Origin: Candidatus Tachikawaea gelatinosa
Lineage (GTDB): Bacteria > Pseudomonadota > Gammaproteobacteria > Enterobacterales > Enterobacteriaceae
Direction of reading: 5' to 3'
Assembly (NCBI RefSeq): GCF_000828815.1
Contig: NZ_AP014521.1
Location: 32,001 to 96,000 of the forward strand
Length of the DNA stretch: 64,000 nucleotides
Shown: in pieces, positions 40,980 through 52,349 of the stretch
Layout of the letters: each line of letters begins with the position of its first letter
Numbering within the stretch: position 1 is the stretch's first letter
Program-made: the position numbers and the translations under genes
Notes under the pieces: generated by a model
The model's input: the letters and a program-made list of their open reading frames with translations, nothing else
What the model was told of the DNA's origin: nothing
The model's database searches: none

Positions 40980-42494
40980 GTGTTACTACCTTTTTTAATC
41001 GTTATTCCTTTTATCGGTGGTTTGCTTTGTTGTTTAACTGAAAAATTGAATATAAAAATACCTAGATGGATAGCATTAATTACTACAGGAACATTTTTAA
41101 TTAGTGTTCTTTATATTTGGTCAACATGTAAAAATAACATTAATTTTTATTCTAAATTTCCATTTTGGAAAATAGAGTTTCTTTATCCTTGGATCCAAAG
41201 ATTTCATATTAATTTTCATTTTGCATTAGATGGTTTGTCACTAACTATGTTGGTTTTGACAAGTTTATTAGGATTCATGGCTGTTTTATGTTCTTGGAAT
41301 GAAATACAGAAATATCAAGGATTATTCTACTTAAATTTAATGTGGATACTTGTTGGAGTAATAGGAGTTTTTATTGCTGTTGATCTTTTTTTGTTCTTTT
41401 TTTTCTGGGAAATTATGTTAGTTCCGATGTATTTTTTAATTGCTCTGTGGGGTCATAAAGCTTCTAACGGAAAAACACGTATTTCTGCAGCTACTAAGTT
41501 TTTTATTTATACACAATTGTCAGGATTAGTAATGTTAGTAGCTATTTTAGGTTTAGTAGCGATACATTATTATACAACAGGAATTTTAACTTTTAATTAT
41601 GAAGATCTTTTACATACAAAAATGCCTTATTATGTAGAATATTTATTAATGATCGGTTTTTTTGTTGCTTTTGCTATAAAAATGCCAATAATTCCCTTAC
41701 ATGGTTGGTTGCCAGATGCGCATAGCCAAGCTCCTACTGCAGGTTCTGTAGATTTAGCTGGAATCTTATTAAAAACAGCAGCATATGGTTTGTTAAGATT
41801 TAATTTATGTTTATTTCCTCATGCTTCTATAGATTTTACTCCTATTGCTTTGTTCTTAGGTTTATTAGGGATTTTTTATGGTGCTTTTTTAGCTTTTTCA
41901 CAAAATGATGTTAAGCGTTTAATTGCTTATACTTCTATTTCTCATATGGGTTTTACATTAATTGGTATTTATAGCTTTAATCAACTTGCTCTTCACGGAG
42001 TTATAGTACAGATGTTTGCTCATGGCATTTCTAGTGCTGCTTTGTTTATTTTATGCGGTCAACTGTATGAACGTACAAAAACACGCAATATCCATGAAAT
42101 GGGAGGGTTGTGGTCTTCCATAAAATGGATTCCAAGTTTATCATTATTTTTTTCTATGGCCAATATTGGAATACCAGGAACTGGTAATTTTGTTGGTGAA
42201 TTTATGATTTTAATTGGTAGTTTTAAAATTATACCTTGGGTAGTAGTTATTAGCATATTTGGTTTAGTTTTTGCATCAGTATACTCTCTTCATATGATGC
42301 AACGTATATATTTTGGTTTATTACCGGCGATTTTATCTAAAAGTGTCACTCATTTTAAACAAACTGAGTTACGTGAATATTTTATTATTATAACGCTCAC
42401 TCTTACATCTGTGATAATAGGTATTTATCCACAATTACTTTTAAACGTTTCATATGAATCAATTAATGATCTTTATAAATGGATCATGATTTAA
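40980..42494 (+). CDS. nuoM: NADH-quinone oxidoreductase subunit M
   Basis: NuoM is the second antiporter-like proton channel of complex I. The 504 residues (E. coli 509) contain FFFFWEIMLVPMYFLIALWG with the conserved Glu (about 144), the KMPIIPLHGWLPDAHSQAPTAGSVDLAG core with its Lys (about 235), and AHGISSAALFILCG. The start is GTG at 40980, supported by alignment with the E. coli N-terminus. A 38-base gap separates it from nuoL. Confidence 0.97.
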   Translation: MLLPFLIVIPFIGGLLCCLTEKLNIKIPRWIALITTGTFLISVLYIWSTCKNNINFYSKFPFWKIEFLYPWIQRFHINFHFALDGLSLTMLVLTSLLGFMAVLCSWNEIQKYQGLFYLNLMWILVGVIGVFIAVDLFLFFFFWEIMLVPMYFLIALWGHKASNGKTRISAATKFFIYTQLSGLVMLVAILGLVAIHYYTTGILTFNYEDLLHTKMPYYVEYLLMIGFFVAFAIKMPIIPLHGWLPDAHSQAPTAGSVDLAGILLKTAAYGLLRFNLCLFPHASIDFTPIALFLGLLGIFYGAFLAFSQNDVKRLIAYTSISHMGFTLIGIYSFNQLALHGVIVQMFAHGISSAALFILCGQLYERTKTRNIHEMGGLWSSIKWIPSLSLFFSMANIGIPGTGNFVGEFMILIGSFKIIPWVVVISIFGLVFASVYSLHMMQRIYFGLLPAILSKSVTHFKQTELREYFIIITLTLTSVIIGIYPQLLLNVSYESINDLYKWIMI

Positions 42495-42517
42495 AAAATT
42501 AAAGGTTTTTATTTTTT

Positions 42518-43993
42518 ATGAAAATTACTATGCAACAATTAATTGCGTTATTTCCATTCATTATAGTAGCTAGTACTACTATACTTGTTATGTTATCTAT
42601 TATCTTTAAAAGAAATAATTTTTTAAACGTAATTTTTGTAATAATAGGTTTATTTTTTGCTCTTTTTTCATGTTTTTATTTAATAAAAAACAATCAAACT
42701 ATTAATATTGCTTCAATGTTTGAAATAAATAATTATTCAATATTTTTTTGTATATTAATTTTGTTAACAAGTATTATAACTTGTTTTTTTGCACATCTAT
42801 GGTTAAAATTTTTTCAATATAATACTGCTGAATTTTATTTATTAACTCTTATTGCTACACTAGGATCACTAACATTAGTTATTTCTGTTCATTTTGCATC
42901 AGTTTTTGTTAGTTTAGAACTATTATCCTTGCCTCTTTTAGGATTAATTGGATATTCTTTTCATCAAAAAAAAACTATAGAATCAGCTATTAAATATACT
43001 ATATTATCTGGAGTAACATCTGCTTTTGTTTTATTTGGAATAGGTTTAATTTACTTAAACACAGGAAAATTAAATTTTTTTCAACTTTATGAAGCTTTTT
43101 ATAATAATAGGATAATAAATTATCCGCTATTATTAATCGGTTTTGGAATGTTAATCACAGGGATTTTTTTTAAAATGTCTATATTTCCGTTTCATCTTTG
43201 GACTCCAGATATTTATGAAGGATCTCCTATTCCCGTTACAAATTTTTTAGCTACAATTAGTAAAATTTCTATTTTCAGTTTTTTTTTACAACTATTATGT
43301 GTTTTTATACCGATAGAAGAAAAAAGCATTTATTTAATTATTAGCATAATGGCTGCTTTTTCAATTATTTTTGGCAATCTTATGGCAATAAACCAAATGA
43401 ATCTTAAAAGGTTAATAGGATATTCATCTATTGCTCATTTTGGATACTTGATAATTTCTGTAGTTGGATTAGAAACTATTAATTTTAATTTTATTAAAGA
43501 AACAATTATTGTGTATATTATTGGATATTTACTTAGTATTATTTGTGTTTTTGGTATAATTAATTTAATGGCCTCTTTTCATAAAAAAGAAATATCGCAT
43601 GCAGATTCTTTATATTGTTATCGTGGTCTTTTTTGGAAAAATCCAGTTTTGGCTATTACATTTACTGTTTCTATGTTATCCCTAGCAGGGATACCTAGCA
43701 CTTTTGGTTTTCTTGGTAAATTTTATATTATTGTTTTAAGTATGCAAACGAGTTCTTGGTTTTTAGTATTTGCAATTCTTTTGGGTAGCGCAATTGGATT
43801 ATATTACTATTTAAGAGTGGTCATAAGTTTATTTCTTAAAGAAAGATCTTTTGATAATATTTATGAAATTTCAAAAAACTGGTGTTTAACTCCTACTGGT
43901 TTAATAATTATAACATTAAGTTTTCTAAACATTTTATTTGGAATTTTACCCCAATTATTATTTTCTTTTTTAAAAAAAATATGTGTGATATAA
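42518..43993 (+). CDS. nuoN: NADH-quinone oxidoreductase subunit N
   Basis: NuoN is the third antiporter-like subunit, last gene of the nuo operon. The 491 residues (E. coli 485) keep FVSLELLSLPLLGLIGY with the channel Glu (about 131-147), KMSIFPFHLWTPDIYEGSPIPVTNFLATISK with its Lys, and FSMLSLAGIPSTFGFLGKFYI-like sequence. The stop lies only two bases from the stop of guaA on the opposite strand, leaving no room for a terminator between them. Confidence 0.97.
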   Translation: MKITMQQLIALFPFIIVASTTILVMLSIIFKRNNFLNVIFVIIGLFFALFSCFYLIKNNQTINIASMFEINNYSIFFCILILLTSIITCFFAHLWLKFFQYNTAEFYLLTLIATLGSLTLVISVHFASVFVSLELLSLPLLGLIGYSFHQKKTIESAIKYTILSGVTSAFVLFGIGLIYLNTGKLNFFQLYEAFYNNRIINYPLLLIGFGMLITGIFFKMSIFPFHLWTPDIYEGSPIPVTNFLATISKISIFSFFLQLLCVFIPIEEKSIYLIISIMAAFSIIFGNLMAINQMNLKRLIGYSSIAHFGYLIISVVGLETINFNFIKETIIVYIIGYLLSIICVFGIINLMASFHKKEISHADSLYCYRGLFWKNPVLAITFTVSMLSLAGIPSTFGFLGKFYIIVLSMQTSSWFLVFAILLGSAIGLYYYLRVVISLFLKERSFDNIYEISKNWCLTPTGLIIITLSFLNILFGILPQLLFSFLKKICVI

Positions 43994-43995
43994 AA

Positions 43996-45591
43996 TCATT
44001 CCCATTCTATAGTAGCAGGTGGTTTATTAGTAATATCATAAACAACACGCGATATTCCACGTATTTCATTTACTATACGATTAGAAACATGATCTAAAAA
44101 AGAGTAAGGTAACGATATCCATTTTGCAGTCATAAAATCAACGCTTTCTACTATTCGTAGTGCAATTATCCATTCATGATGACGATTATCACCTTTGATT
44201 CCGACAGATTTTATAGGAAGAAAAACTGTAAAAGCTTGACTGACTTTATAATATAAATCTGCATTAAATAATTCTTCTATTAGAATATGATCAGCTTGTC
44301 TCAAGATATCACAATATTCTTTTCTTATTGTACCTAAGATTCGTACTCCAAGACCTGGTCCTGGAAAAGGATGGCGATAAATTATTTCTTTAGATAAACC
44401 TAATGTTAATCCAATTTTTCTTACTTCATCTTTAAAAAGATATCTTAAAGGTTCAATTAATTTTAAGTTCATTTTTTTAGGCAAACCACCAACATTATGA
44501 TGAGATTTAATAGTTGATGTATAAGAATAAATATCTTTTTGAGATGAGGAGGATTCAATAACGTCTGGATAAATTGTTCCTTGAGCTAACCATTTAATAT
44601 CCTCAATAGATTTTTTTGCAGTTTCTTCAAAAATTTCAATAAAAATATTTCCAATTATTTTTCTTTTTTTTTCTGGATCTTCTACATTAGAAAGTGCTTG
44701 CAAAAATTTTTTTTCTGCGTGTATATATATAATTTTTAGTTTAAATTTATTTTTTAATATCGATAAAATACTATCAGCTTCGTTGATTCGCATTAACCCG
44801 TTATTTATAAAAATACATGTTAATTGTTTACCAATAGCATGATTTAATAATATCGCTGATACTGAAGAATCAACGCCACCAGATAAACCTAAAATTACTT
44901 TATCTTGTTTAACTTTTTTACGAATATTAATAACAATATTGTCGATTATCTTATCAGATGTCCATAAAGAAGGATGGCAATTACAAATATTATAAATAAA
45001 ACGCTGTAAAATTTTTTTTCCTTGAAGAGTATGCGTTACTTCAGGATGAAATTGTAAGCCGTAAATTTTTTTTTTTTTGTGTTCTACAATTGCAAATGGG
45101 CAATTTTTTGTTTGTGCAACTATATCAAATTCTTTAGGAATTATGATAACCTTATCCATATGGCTCATCCAAACATTTAATAATGGATTTCCTTGTGAAT
45201 TAAAACTATCATATATATTTTTTAACAAAAGACTTGATTTTTTGGTAATTTCTACTTGAATTGATCCAAATTCACATTCTTTAGATTTTTCTGTTTTTCC
45301 TCCTAACTGATTCATAATAATTTGCATGCCATAACAAATACCTAATATTGGGATATTAATATGAAAAATTTTATCATCTACAGATGGATAATTCTTATCA
45401 GTAGCGCTTTTTGGACCACCTGATAAAATAATGCCGTTTGGAGAAAAATTAAGAATTTTTTCTATAGTAGTATTCCATAAATAAATTTCACAATATATTT
45501 CTAATTCACGTACACGTCTTGCCAATATCTGTGTATATTGAGAACCAAAATCTAAAATTAAAATACGATTTTTATTATCTTTTTTTATCAT
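43996..45591 (-). CDS. guaA: GMP synthase (glutamine-hydrolysing) GuaA
   Basis: GuaA aminates XMP to GMP. The 531 residues (E. coli 525) carry the class I glutamine amidotransferase with GICYGMQII (nucleophile Cys about 91) and [10 protein letters not shown] (His). The ATP pyrophosphatase P-loop is [11 protein letters not shown] (about 232-242), and the C-terminal dimerisation domain ends with KPPATIEWE, as in E. coli. It follows guaB by 67 bases in a guaBA operon. Confidence 0.98.
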   Translation of the reverse strand: MIKKDNKNRILILDFGSQYTQILARRVRELEIYCEIYLWNTTIEKILNFSPNGIILSGGPKSATDKNYPSVDDKIFHINIPILGICYGMQIIMNQLGGKTEKSKECEFGSIQVEITKKSSLLLKNIYDSFNSQGNPLLNVWMSHMDKVIIIPKEFDIVAQTKNCPFAIVEHKKKKIYGLQFHPEVTHTLQGKKILQRFIYNICNCHPSLWTSDKIIDNIVINIRKKVKQDKVILGLSGGVDSSVSAILLNHAIGKQLTCIFINNGLMRINEADSILSILKNKFKLKIIYIHAEKKFLQALSNVEDPEKKRKIIGNIFIEIFEETAKKSIEDIKWLAQGTIYPDVIESSSSQKDIYSYTSTIKSHHNVGGLPKKMNLKLIEPLRYLFKDEVRKIGLTLGLSKEIIYRHPFPGPGLGVRILGTIRKEYCDILRQADHILIEELFNADLYYKVSQAFTVFLPIKSVGIKGDNRHHEWIIALRIVESVDFMTAKWISLPYSFLDHVSNRIVNEIRGISRVVYDITNKPPATIEWE

Positions 45592-45658
45592 TAAAGTTTA
45601 TTCCTACATAAAAATAACTACAAATTTTTTATAAAACATGAAATATTTTTTAGAAGTT

Positions 45659-47206
<1,548 letters not shown>

Positions 47207-47279
47207 TTATAAAAAACAACTATATTATAGCAAAAAAAACATAAAATTTTTACCATCTGTAATAAATATTAATTTTTTT

Positions 47280-47314
47280 AATCAAGAATATACCATTTTA
47301 GTGTATCCTTGATT
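47280..47314. terminator. Hairpin downstream of fabB
   Basis: AATCAAG (47280-47286) pairs with CTTGATT (47308-47314), extended inward by ATATAC/GTGTAT with a mismatch. It stands about 30 bases past the fabB stop on the minus strand. The stem is long, but no T run follows it in that direction, so its action as a terminator is uncertain; it could stabilise the fabB mRNA end. Confidence 0.4.
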
Positions 47315-47346
47315 AAAAGTTAATAATATCTTCCTTTATAAAAGAA

Positions 47347-48561
47347 TTAATATCTACATAAAACTAGTGTAGCATTTGTGCCACCAAATCCAAAACTATT
47401 AGACATTACTGTGTTTATCTTTTTTTTTAAAGTTTTTGTAACAATATTCATATCTTTTGCAAGAGGATCTAACTCTTTCACATTAATACTAGGAGCAATA
47501 AAATTATTTTTTAACATTAATAAGGAATAAATAATTTCTTGAGCACCAGCTGCACCTAAAGAGTGACCTGTCATAGATTTAGTTGAAGAAATATAAGGAA
47601 TATTTGGATAAAATACCTCTTTTATTGCAAGAAGTTCTTTTATATCGCCGATTACTGTGGATGTTCCATGAGCATTAATGTAATCAATTGGATTCTGAAC
47701 ATTGTTCATAGCCATTTTCATACAGCGTATAGCGCCTTCTCCAGAAGGAACAACCATATCTGTACCATCAGATGTAGCGCCGTAACCTATAATTTCAGCA
47801 TAAACCTTTGCGTTTCTAGATAAAGCATGTTCTAATTCTTCAACAATAAGAATACCGCTTCCACCAGCTATTACAAAACCATCACGTTTTATATCATAAG
47901 TACGGGATGCTTCTTTAGGTAAGTGATTATATTGAGTAGATAAAGCTCCCATAGCATCAAATTCACATGCCATTTCCCAACTTAATTCTTCTCCACCTCC
48001 AGCAAAAACTATATCTTGTTTTCCTAACTGTATTTGCTCAACAGCATTACCAATACAATGTGTAGAAGTCGCACATGCAGAACTAATGGAATAATTTATG
48101 CCATAAATTTTAAAAGATGTAGCTAAACATGCAGATATCCCAGAAGCCATTGCTTTTGTAACAATATATGGTCCAATTGCTTTCAAACCTCGTGAACTTC
48201 GCATTGCATCTGCACCTAATACTTGAAAATGAGGAGATCCTCCTCCAGAACCAATAATTAATCCTACACGCGGATTTTTTTGATAAACTTTATCAGAAAT
48301 ATTAGCATCTATAATAGCTTCTTTTGTAGCAAGATAAGCATAAATAGATGCATCACTCATAAAACGCATGTTTTTTCTATCTATTAAACCAGTAACATCT
48401 ATTTTTATATTACCCCAAACATGACTTCGCATTCCAATGCTTTTCATTTCATCTGAAAAAACGATTCCAGATTGACCCTTTAAAAGTGATTGTAATACTT
48501 CTTCTTTATTATTACCAATACTGGAAATGATTCCTATACCAGTAATTACTGCACGTTTCAT
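47347..48561 (-). CDS. fabB: 3-oxoacyl-[acyl-carrier-protein] synthase I FabB
   Basis: FabB condenses malonyl-ACP with growing acyl-ACP and is needed for unsaturated fatty acid synthesis. The 404 residues (E. coli 406) carry the Cys-His-His triad: [10 protein letters not shown] with Cys163, [11 protein letters not shown] (His about 298) and [12 protein letters not shown] (His about 333), and end with [15 protein letters not shown]. Together with fabI here, it indicates de novo lipid synthesis. Its neighbourhood (fabB, aroC, prmB, smrB) corresponds to E. coli 52-53 min. Confidence 0.98.
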   Translation of the reverse strand: MKRAVITGIGIISSIGNNKEEVLQSLLKGQSGIVFSDEMKSIGMRSHVWGNIKIDVTGLIDRKNMRFMSDASIYAYLATKEAIIDANISDKVYQKNPRVGLIIGSGGGSPHFQVLGADAMRSSRGLKAIGPYIVTKAMASGISACLATSFKIYGINYSISSACATSTHCIGNAVEQIQLGKQDIVFAGGGEELSWEMACEFDAMGALSTQYNHLPKEASRTYDIKRDGFVIAGGSGILIVEELEHALSRNAKVYAEIIGYGATSDGTDMVVPSGEGAIRCMKMAMNNVQNPIDYINAHGTSTVIGDIKELLAIKEVFYPNIPYISSTKSMTGHSLGAAGAQEIIYSLLMLKNNFIAPSINVKELDPLAKDMNIVTKTLKKKINTVMSNSFGFGGTNATLVLCRY

Positions 48562-48635
48562 TTAATGAATTACCTATATTTTAATTAAAGTATTAATATA
48601 AGTTTTAATTTATATTAATGTTTTTGATATTTTTA

Positions 48636-49700
48636 TTATTTATTTTCATGATAATAATAATTACGCAAAATATGATCCATCAAAACAATTGCAACCATAG
48701 ATTCAGCTATAGGTATTGCTCGTATTCCTACACAGGGATCGTGACGTCCTTTAGTAATTATTTTTACTTCATTTCCAAAACGATCAATCGTATTACATGG
48801 TTTCTGAATACTGGAAGTAGGTTTCATAGCAATATTTAATATTATTTCTTGTCCAGTACTAATTCCTCCAAGCATACCACCAGAATGATTAGTTTTAAAA
48901 CCATTTTTATCAATTTCATCTCGATGAAAACTTCCTTTTTGATTTATTACAGCAAATCCGTCACCAACTTCTATTGCTTTTACGGCATTAATACTCATTA
49001 ATGCATGAGCTAAATCTGCATCTAAACGATCAAAAACAGGTTCTCCAAGACCCACAGGAACATTCTTAACTAAAATTCTTATTTTTGCTCCAATAGAATC
49101 TTTTTCTTTTTTTAAAGTTCTAATTAACAGATCTAAAGAATCTAATTTATCTGGATCTGGACAAAAAAATGGATTTTTGTCTATGAAATCTAAATTTTTA
49201 GAATCACAAACAATATCCCCCATTTGTGAAAGATATGCACATATTTGAATATTATATTTTATTTTTAAAAATTTTTTTGCAATTGCTCCTGCTGCAACTC
49301 TCATAACAGTTTCTCTTGCAGAAGAACGGCCTCCTCCCCGATAATCACGAAATCCATATTTTTTTTGGTATGTATAATCTGCATGACCTGGTCTAAATAA
49401 ATCTTTTATTTGATTATAATCTTGAGAACGATGATCTTCATTTTTTACCAATAAACCAATAGGTGTACCAGTTGTTTTTCCTTGAAACATCCCCGATAAG
49501 ATTTTTATTTTATCTAATTCACGACGTTTTGTAGTATAATGAGATGATCCAGGACGACGACGATTTAATTCAGATTGTATATCATCTTCAGTAATGGGTA
49601 TTCCAGAAGGCATACCATCAATAATACATCCGAGTGCTTCTCCGTGAGATTCTCCAAAAGTAGTAACTCTAAAAGATTGACCTATGCTATTTCCTGCCAT
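48636..49700 (-). CDS. aroC: Chorismate synthase AroC
   Basis: AroC converts EPSP to chorismate with reduced FMN, the last shared step to aromatic amino acids and folate. The 354 residues (E. coli 361) contain [15 protein letters not shown] with the catalytic His (about 13-27), [44 protein letters not shown] in pieces, and [18 protein letters not shown]. It lies 22 bases after prmB on the same strand. Retention suits a nutritional symbiont. Confidence 0.98.
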   Translation of the reverse strand: MAGNSIGQSFRVTTFGESHGEALGCIIDGMPSGIPITEDDIQSELNRRRPGSSHYTTKRRELDKIKILSGMFQGKTTGTPIGLLVKNEDHRSQDYNQIKDLFRPGHADYTYQKKYGFRDYRGGGRSSARETVMRVAAGAIAKKFLKIKYNIQICAYLSQMGDIVCDSKNLDFIDKNPFFCPDPDKLDSLDLLIRTLKKEKDSIGAKIRILVKNVPVGLGEPVFDRLDADLAHALMSINAVKAIEVGDGFAVINQKGSFHRDEIDKNGFKTNHSGGMLGGISTGQEIILNIAMKPTSSIQKPCNTIDRFGNEVKIITKGRHDPCVGIRAIPIAESMVAIVLMDHILRNYYYHENK

Positions 49701-49722
49701 ATTAACACCTCATTTACAATAT

Positions 49723-50649
49723 TTAATAAATTAAATATTGTTTAGAATCAATGATCTGCTGAAAAGTTAAATAAAACACTCCTTTTCCACCGTTGTTTAA
49801 TTCAATCCAAGTAAAAGGTATATTAGGATATTTTTTTTTTAAATTTTCAATGTTATTTCCTACTTCGCAAATTAATATACCATTTTCATTCATATAATCT
49901 GAAGCAATAAACAAAATACGATTGATAAAATTTAATCCGTCATTCCCACCTAATAATCCTATATGAGGTTCATGAAGATATTCTTTTGGAAGATTTCGCA
50001 TATCTTCGTTATTTACATAAGGTGGGTTAGTTATAATTAAGTCATATTTTTTAATAGGGATATGAAGAAATAAATCAGAATGTATAAGTTTTATACGGTG
50101 AAATAAAAAATGATTATTAATATTAATATTAGCTACTGCAAGTGCATCAGCAGAAATATCAACAGCATCAATTTGTGATTCAGGAAAGACATATGCGGAA
50201 GCAATAGCAAGGCAACCGCTGCCAGTACACATATCAAGAATAAATTTAGGAGAATGAGAAACAATATTTTTAAAATTATTATTAATTATTTCACCAAAAG
50301 GAGAACGTGGGATTAAAACACGTCTGTCGATATAAAACTCATAATTACAAAACCATGATTTATTAGTTAAGTAAGGAACAGGAATACGTTTTTTTGTACG
50401 TAACATAATGTTATCAATAATTTTTTTTCTTTCGCTCCACGTCAATTTAGCTTCTTTAATATTTTCAGCTAAAGAATCGATAGGTAAAAAAAGTGTTGGT
50501 AAAATTAATTGTACAGCTTCATCCCATGGATTATCTGTTCCATGACCGTAATAAATATTTTCTGATTCAAAACAACTTACTGCCCATCTGAGCATATCTT
50601 GTAGAGTTTTTAATTCATTAATTGCTTCATTAATAAACATGTTTTCCAT
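49723..50649 (-). CDS. prmB: 50S ribosomal protein L3 glutamine methyltransferase PrmB
   Basis: PrmB methylates a glutamine side chain of ribosomal protein L3. The 308 residues (E. coli 310) have the N-terminal recognition domain, RVLIPRSPFGEII, the SAM-binding ILDMCTGSGCLAIASA (about 140-155) and the glutamine-binding NPPYVNNEDM (about 209-218), followed by EPHIGLLGG. The NPPY motif is shared with PrmC. The position next to aroC and divergent from smrB, plus the long N-terminus, supports PrmB. Confidence 0.95.
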   Translation of the reverse strand: MENMFINEAINELKTLQDMLRWAVSCFESENIYYGHGTDNPWDEAVQLILPTLFLPIDSLAENIKEAKLTWSERKKIIDNIMLRTKKRIPVPYLTNKSWFCNYEFYIDRRVLIPRSPFGEIINNNFKNIVSHSPKFILDMCTGSGCLAIASAYVFPESQIDAVDISADALAVANININNHFLFHRIKLIHSDLFLHIPIKKYDLIITNPPYVNNEDMRNLPKEYLHEPHIGLLGGNDGLNFINRILFIASDYMNENGILICEVGNNIENLKKKYPNIPFTWIELNNGGKGVFYLTFQQIIDSKQYLIY

Positions 50650-50762
50650 TATTTTTTATACTAAGTTAAATAAATAAGTTATTCTTACATAAAATAATAG
50701 AAAATAAAGTAATTCAATACAAAAATTATTTTTATATCTAAATATGATAAAAGAACATTTAT

Positions 50763-51284
50763 ATGAATAATAAAGGTATTAATAAAAGTGATAAAATACT
50801 TTTTCGTCAAGTTATGTACGATACTTATCGCATAAAACAAGATGTAATTACGTATAAAAAGCAAAAAACAGATAAGAAATTAATTAGTAAAAGTTTTTTA
50901 AATGAACTAAATCATTCGCATTATTTTACTAGTTATAATCAATTGTTATCTTTTGAATCTCCAATACGATATGTACGTAACAATATATACAATAAAGAAT
51001 TAAAAAAATTAAGTAGAGGATATTATAAACCAGAAATTTTTCTTGATTTACATGGATTAAATCAAAGGCAAGCTAAAATGAAGTTAGCTTCATTAATTAT
51101 GTTTTGTCGTGATCAACAATTATTTTGCGCTAATGTTATGCATGGGCATGGTGAACATATTTTAAAAAAACAGATACCTCTTTGGTTAGCTCAGCATCCT
51201 CATGTTATTGCATTTCATCAAGCAATAAAAATTTTTGGCGGTACAGCAGCTTTATTAGTATTAGTTGATATTAAAAATTTTTAA
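50763..51284 (+). CDS. smrB: Ribosome rescue factor SmrB (Smr-domain endonuclease)
   Basis: SmrB cleaves mRNA between collided ribosomes to start ribosome rescue in E. coli. The 173 residues (E. coli 183) have a basic N-terminal hook region and a C-terminal Smr domain: DLHGLNQRQAKMKL (about 96-109) with the DLHG catalytic motif, then the VMHGHGEHILKKQIPLWL motif. It is divergent from prmB with about 110 bases between them, the E. coli arrangement. Confidence 0.93.
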   Translation: MNNKGINKSDKILFRQVMYDTYRIKQDVITYKKQKTDKKLISKSFLNELNHSHYFTSYNQLLSFESPIRYVRNNIYNKELKKLSRGYYKPEIFLDLHGLNQRQAKMKLASLIMFCRDQQLFCANVMHGHGEHILKKQIPLWLAQHPHVIAFHQAIKIFGGTAALLVLVDIKNF

Positions 51285-52349
51285 AAAATATAAATTTTTT
51301 TTAGAATCATTATTTTTTATAAAAATAAATGATCTATAATATTTTTATTTTTTAAAATAATTATAATACTAACGATAATTTATTTTTATAAAAATCAGCA
51401 AATTTTTTAATAATAATTAATATGAAATATAAAATTTATTTTTCATAAAATTGTAATGTAAAAAACATAAAACATAATATTTATCTTAAACGTCCTATTG
51501 ATTGAATATTTTTATTGATTTAAACATTTATATCAAAAATATACTAAAATAGTTATTAAAAATATTTAATTCATTTACTGAAGAAACTGTATACACAGTT
51601 TATCATACAATTTTATTTTTAATAAAACTGGAAAAATATTATTTTTATTAATGATTTTTTATATTTTTTCTAAAAAAGTTGTAAATTTATTAAAACAATA
51701 TAAGAAAAACATTGAAGAATATAATTATTCGTTATTTTATAACCAATTTATGGGAATGATTATTGTTACTTTATGATAAAAAATATTTATTAAAGCTACT
51801 AATAATAGTTATAGTGTATTGCATTTTTTTTAGAAGTAATTATTAAAGACTTTTTTATATCTAAAAAATCTTTAAATAATTTGTATTCGTTATTTTAATA
51901 TAACAAGATTTTATTGATTGTGTAACCTTAAATTTATTTAAAAATATTAAAAAATTTATTTTTTATTATCATTAAAATAGCAATAAGCATATGTAATATG
52001 TATAGAATATTTATAATATATTATATGCATTGTAAATAAATATATAAAAGCTTTAAAAAATTTCAAAAAATAAAAAAAAATAAATATAAAACGTATAATT
52101 TTGAGAAAAAATATAGCATATTGATATTAGAACTTTAATATTTTAAAAAAAAATTCTTAAAGAGAATATCATTTAATATAAAATAAGTAAGAATAAGAGA
52201 GTTATAATATTTTTGTACTGATCTCTCTTCGATCAGAGCAAACATTACATTAAGTACAAAAAAAAGAAATTATATAAATAATAACTAATTTTTTTAGACA
52301 TAGTGTATGTATCATTTATAAAAATTAAAAAGTGCTAAAAATACAGATG
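51285..52349. other. Gene-poor kilobase between smrB and glyS
   Basis: More than 1 kb of very AT-rich sequence with many stops in all frames; the largest such gap in an otherwise compact window. The longest plausible plus-strand frame (51651-51776) codes 41 residues resembling nothing I know. A compact inverted-repeat element (52210-52262) stands near the glyS end. I see no tRNA, no insertion sequence and no readable remnant of a known protein. It is probably an eroded gene region. Confidence 0.5.
52210..52262. repeat. Nested inverted-repeat element downstream of glyS
   Basis: TTTTTGTACT (52210-52219) is the exact inverse of AGTACAAAAA (52253-52262). Inside it, CTGATC (52218-52223) pairs with GATCAG (52231-52236) around a 7-base loop, competing with the outer stem by two bases. 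The GC-containing inner part stands out from the AT-only surroundings. It may end the glyQS transcript, form a small RNA, or be a relic of a structured RNA gene; I cannot name it. Confidence 0.5.

Noticed and set aside
51589-51597. Single DnaA-box-like GTATACACA in the gene desert, possible replication origin
   Set aside because: Only one 8/9 match in over 1 kb, with no cluster of boxes, no AT 13-mers distinguishable from the background and no origin-linked genes such as mnmG, dnaA or dnaN beside it.
51651-51776. 41-codon ORF in the smrB-glyS gap as a real gene
   Set aside because: No clear ribosome-binding site at proper spacing, no recognisable family, and such lengths occur by chance; kept only as a note within the gap.
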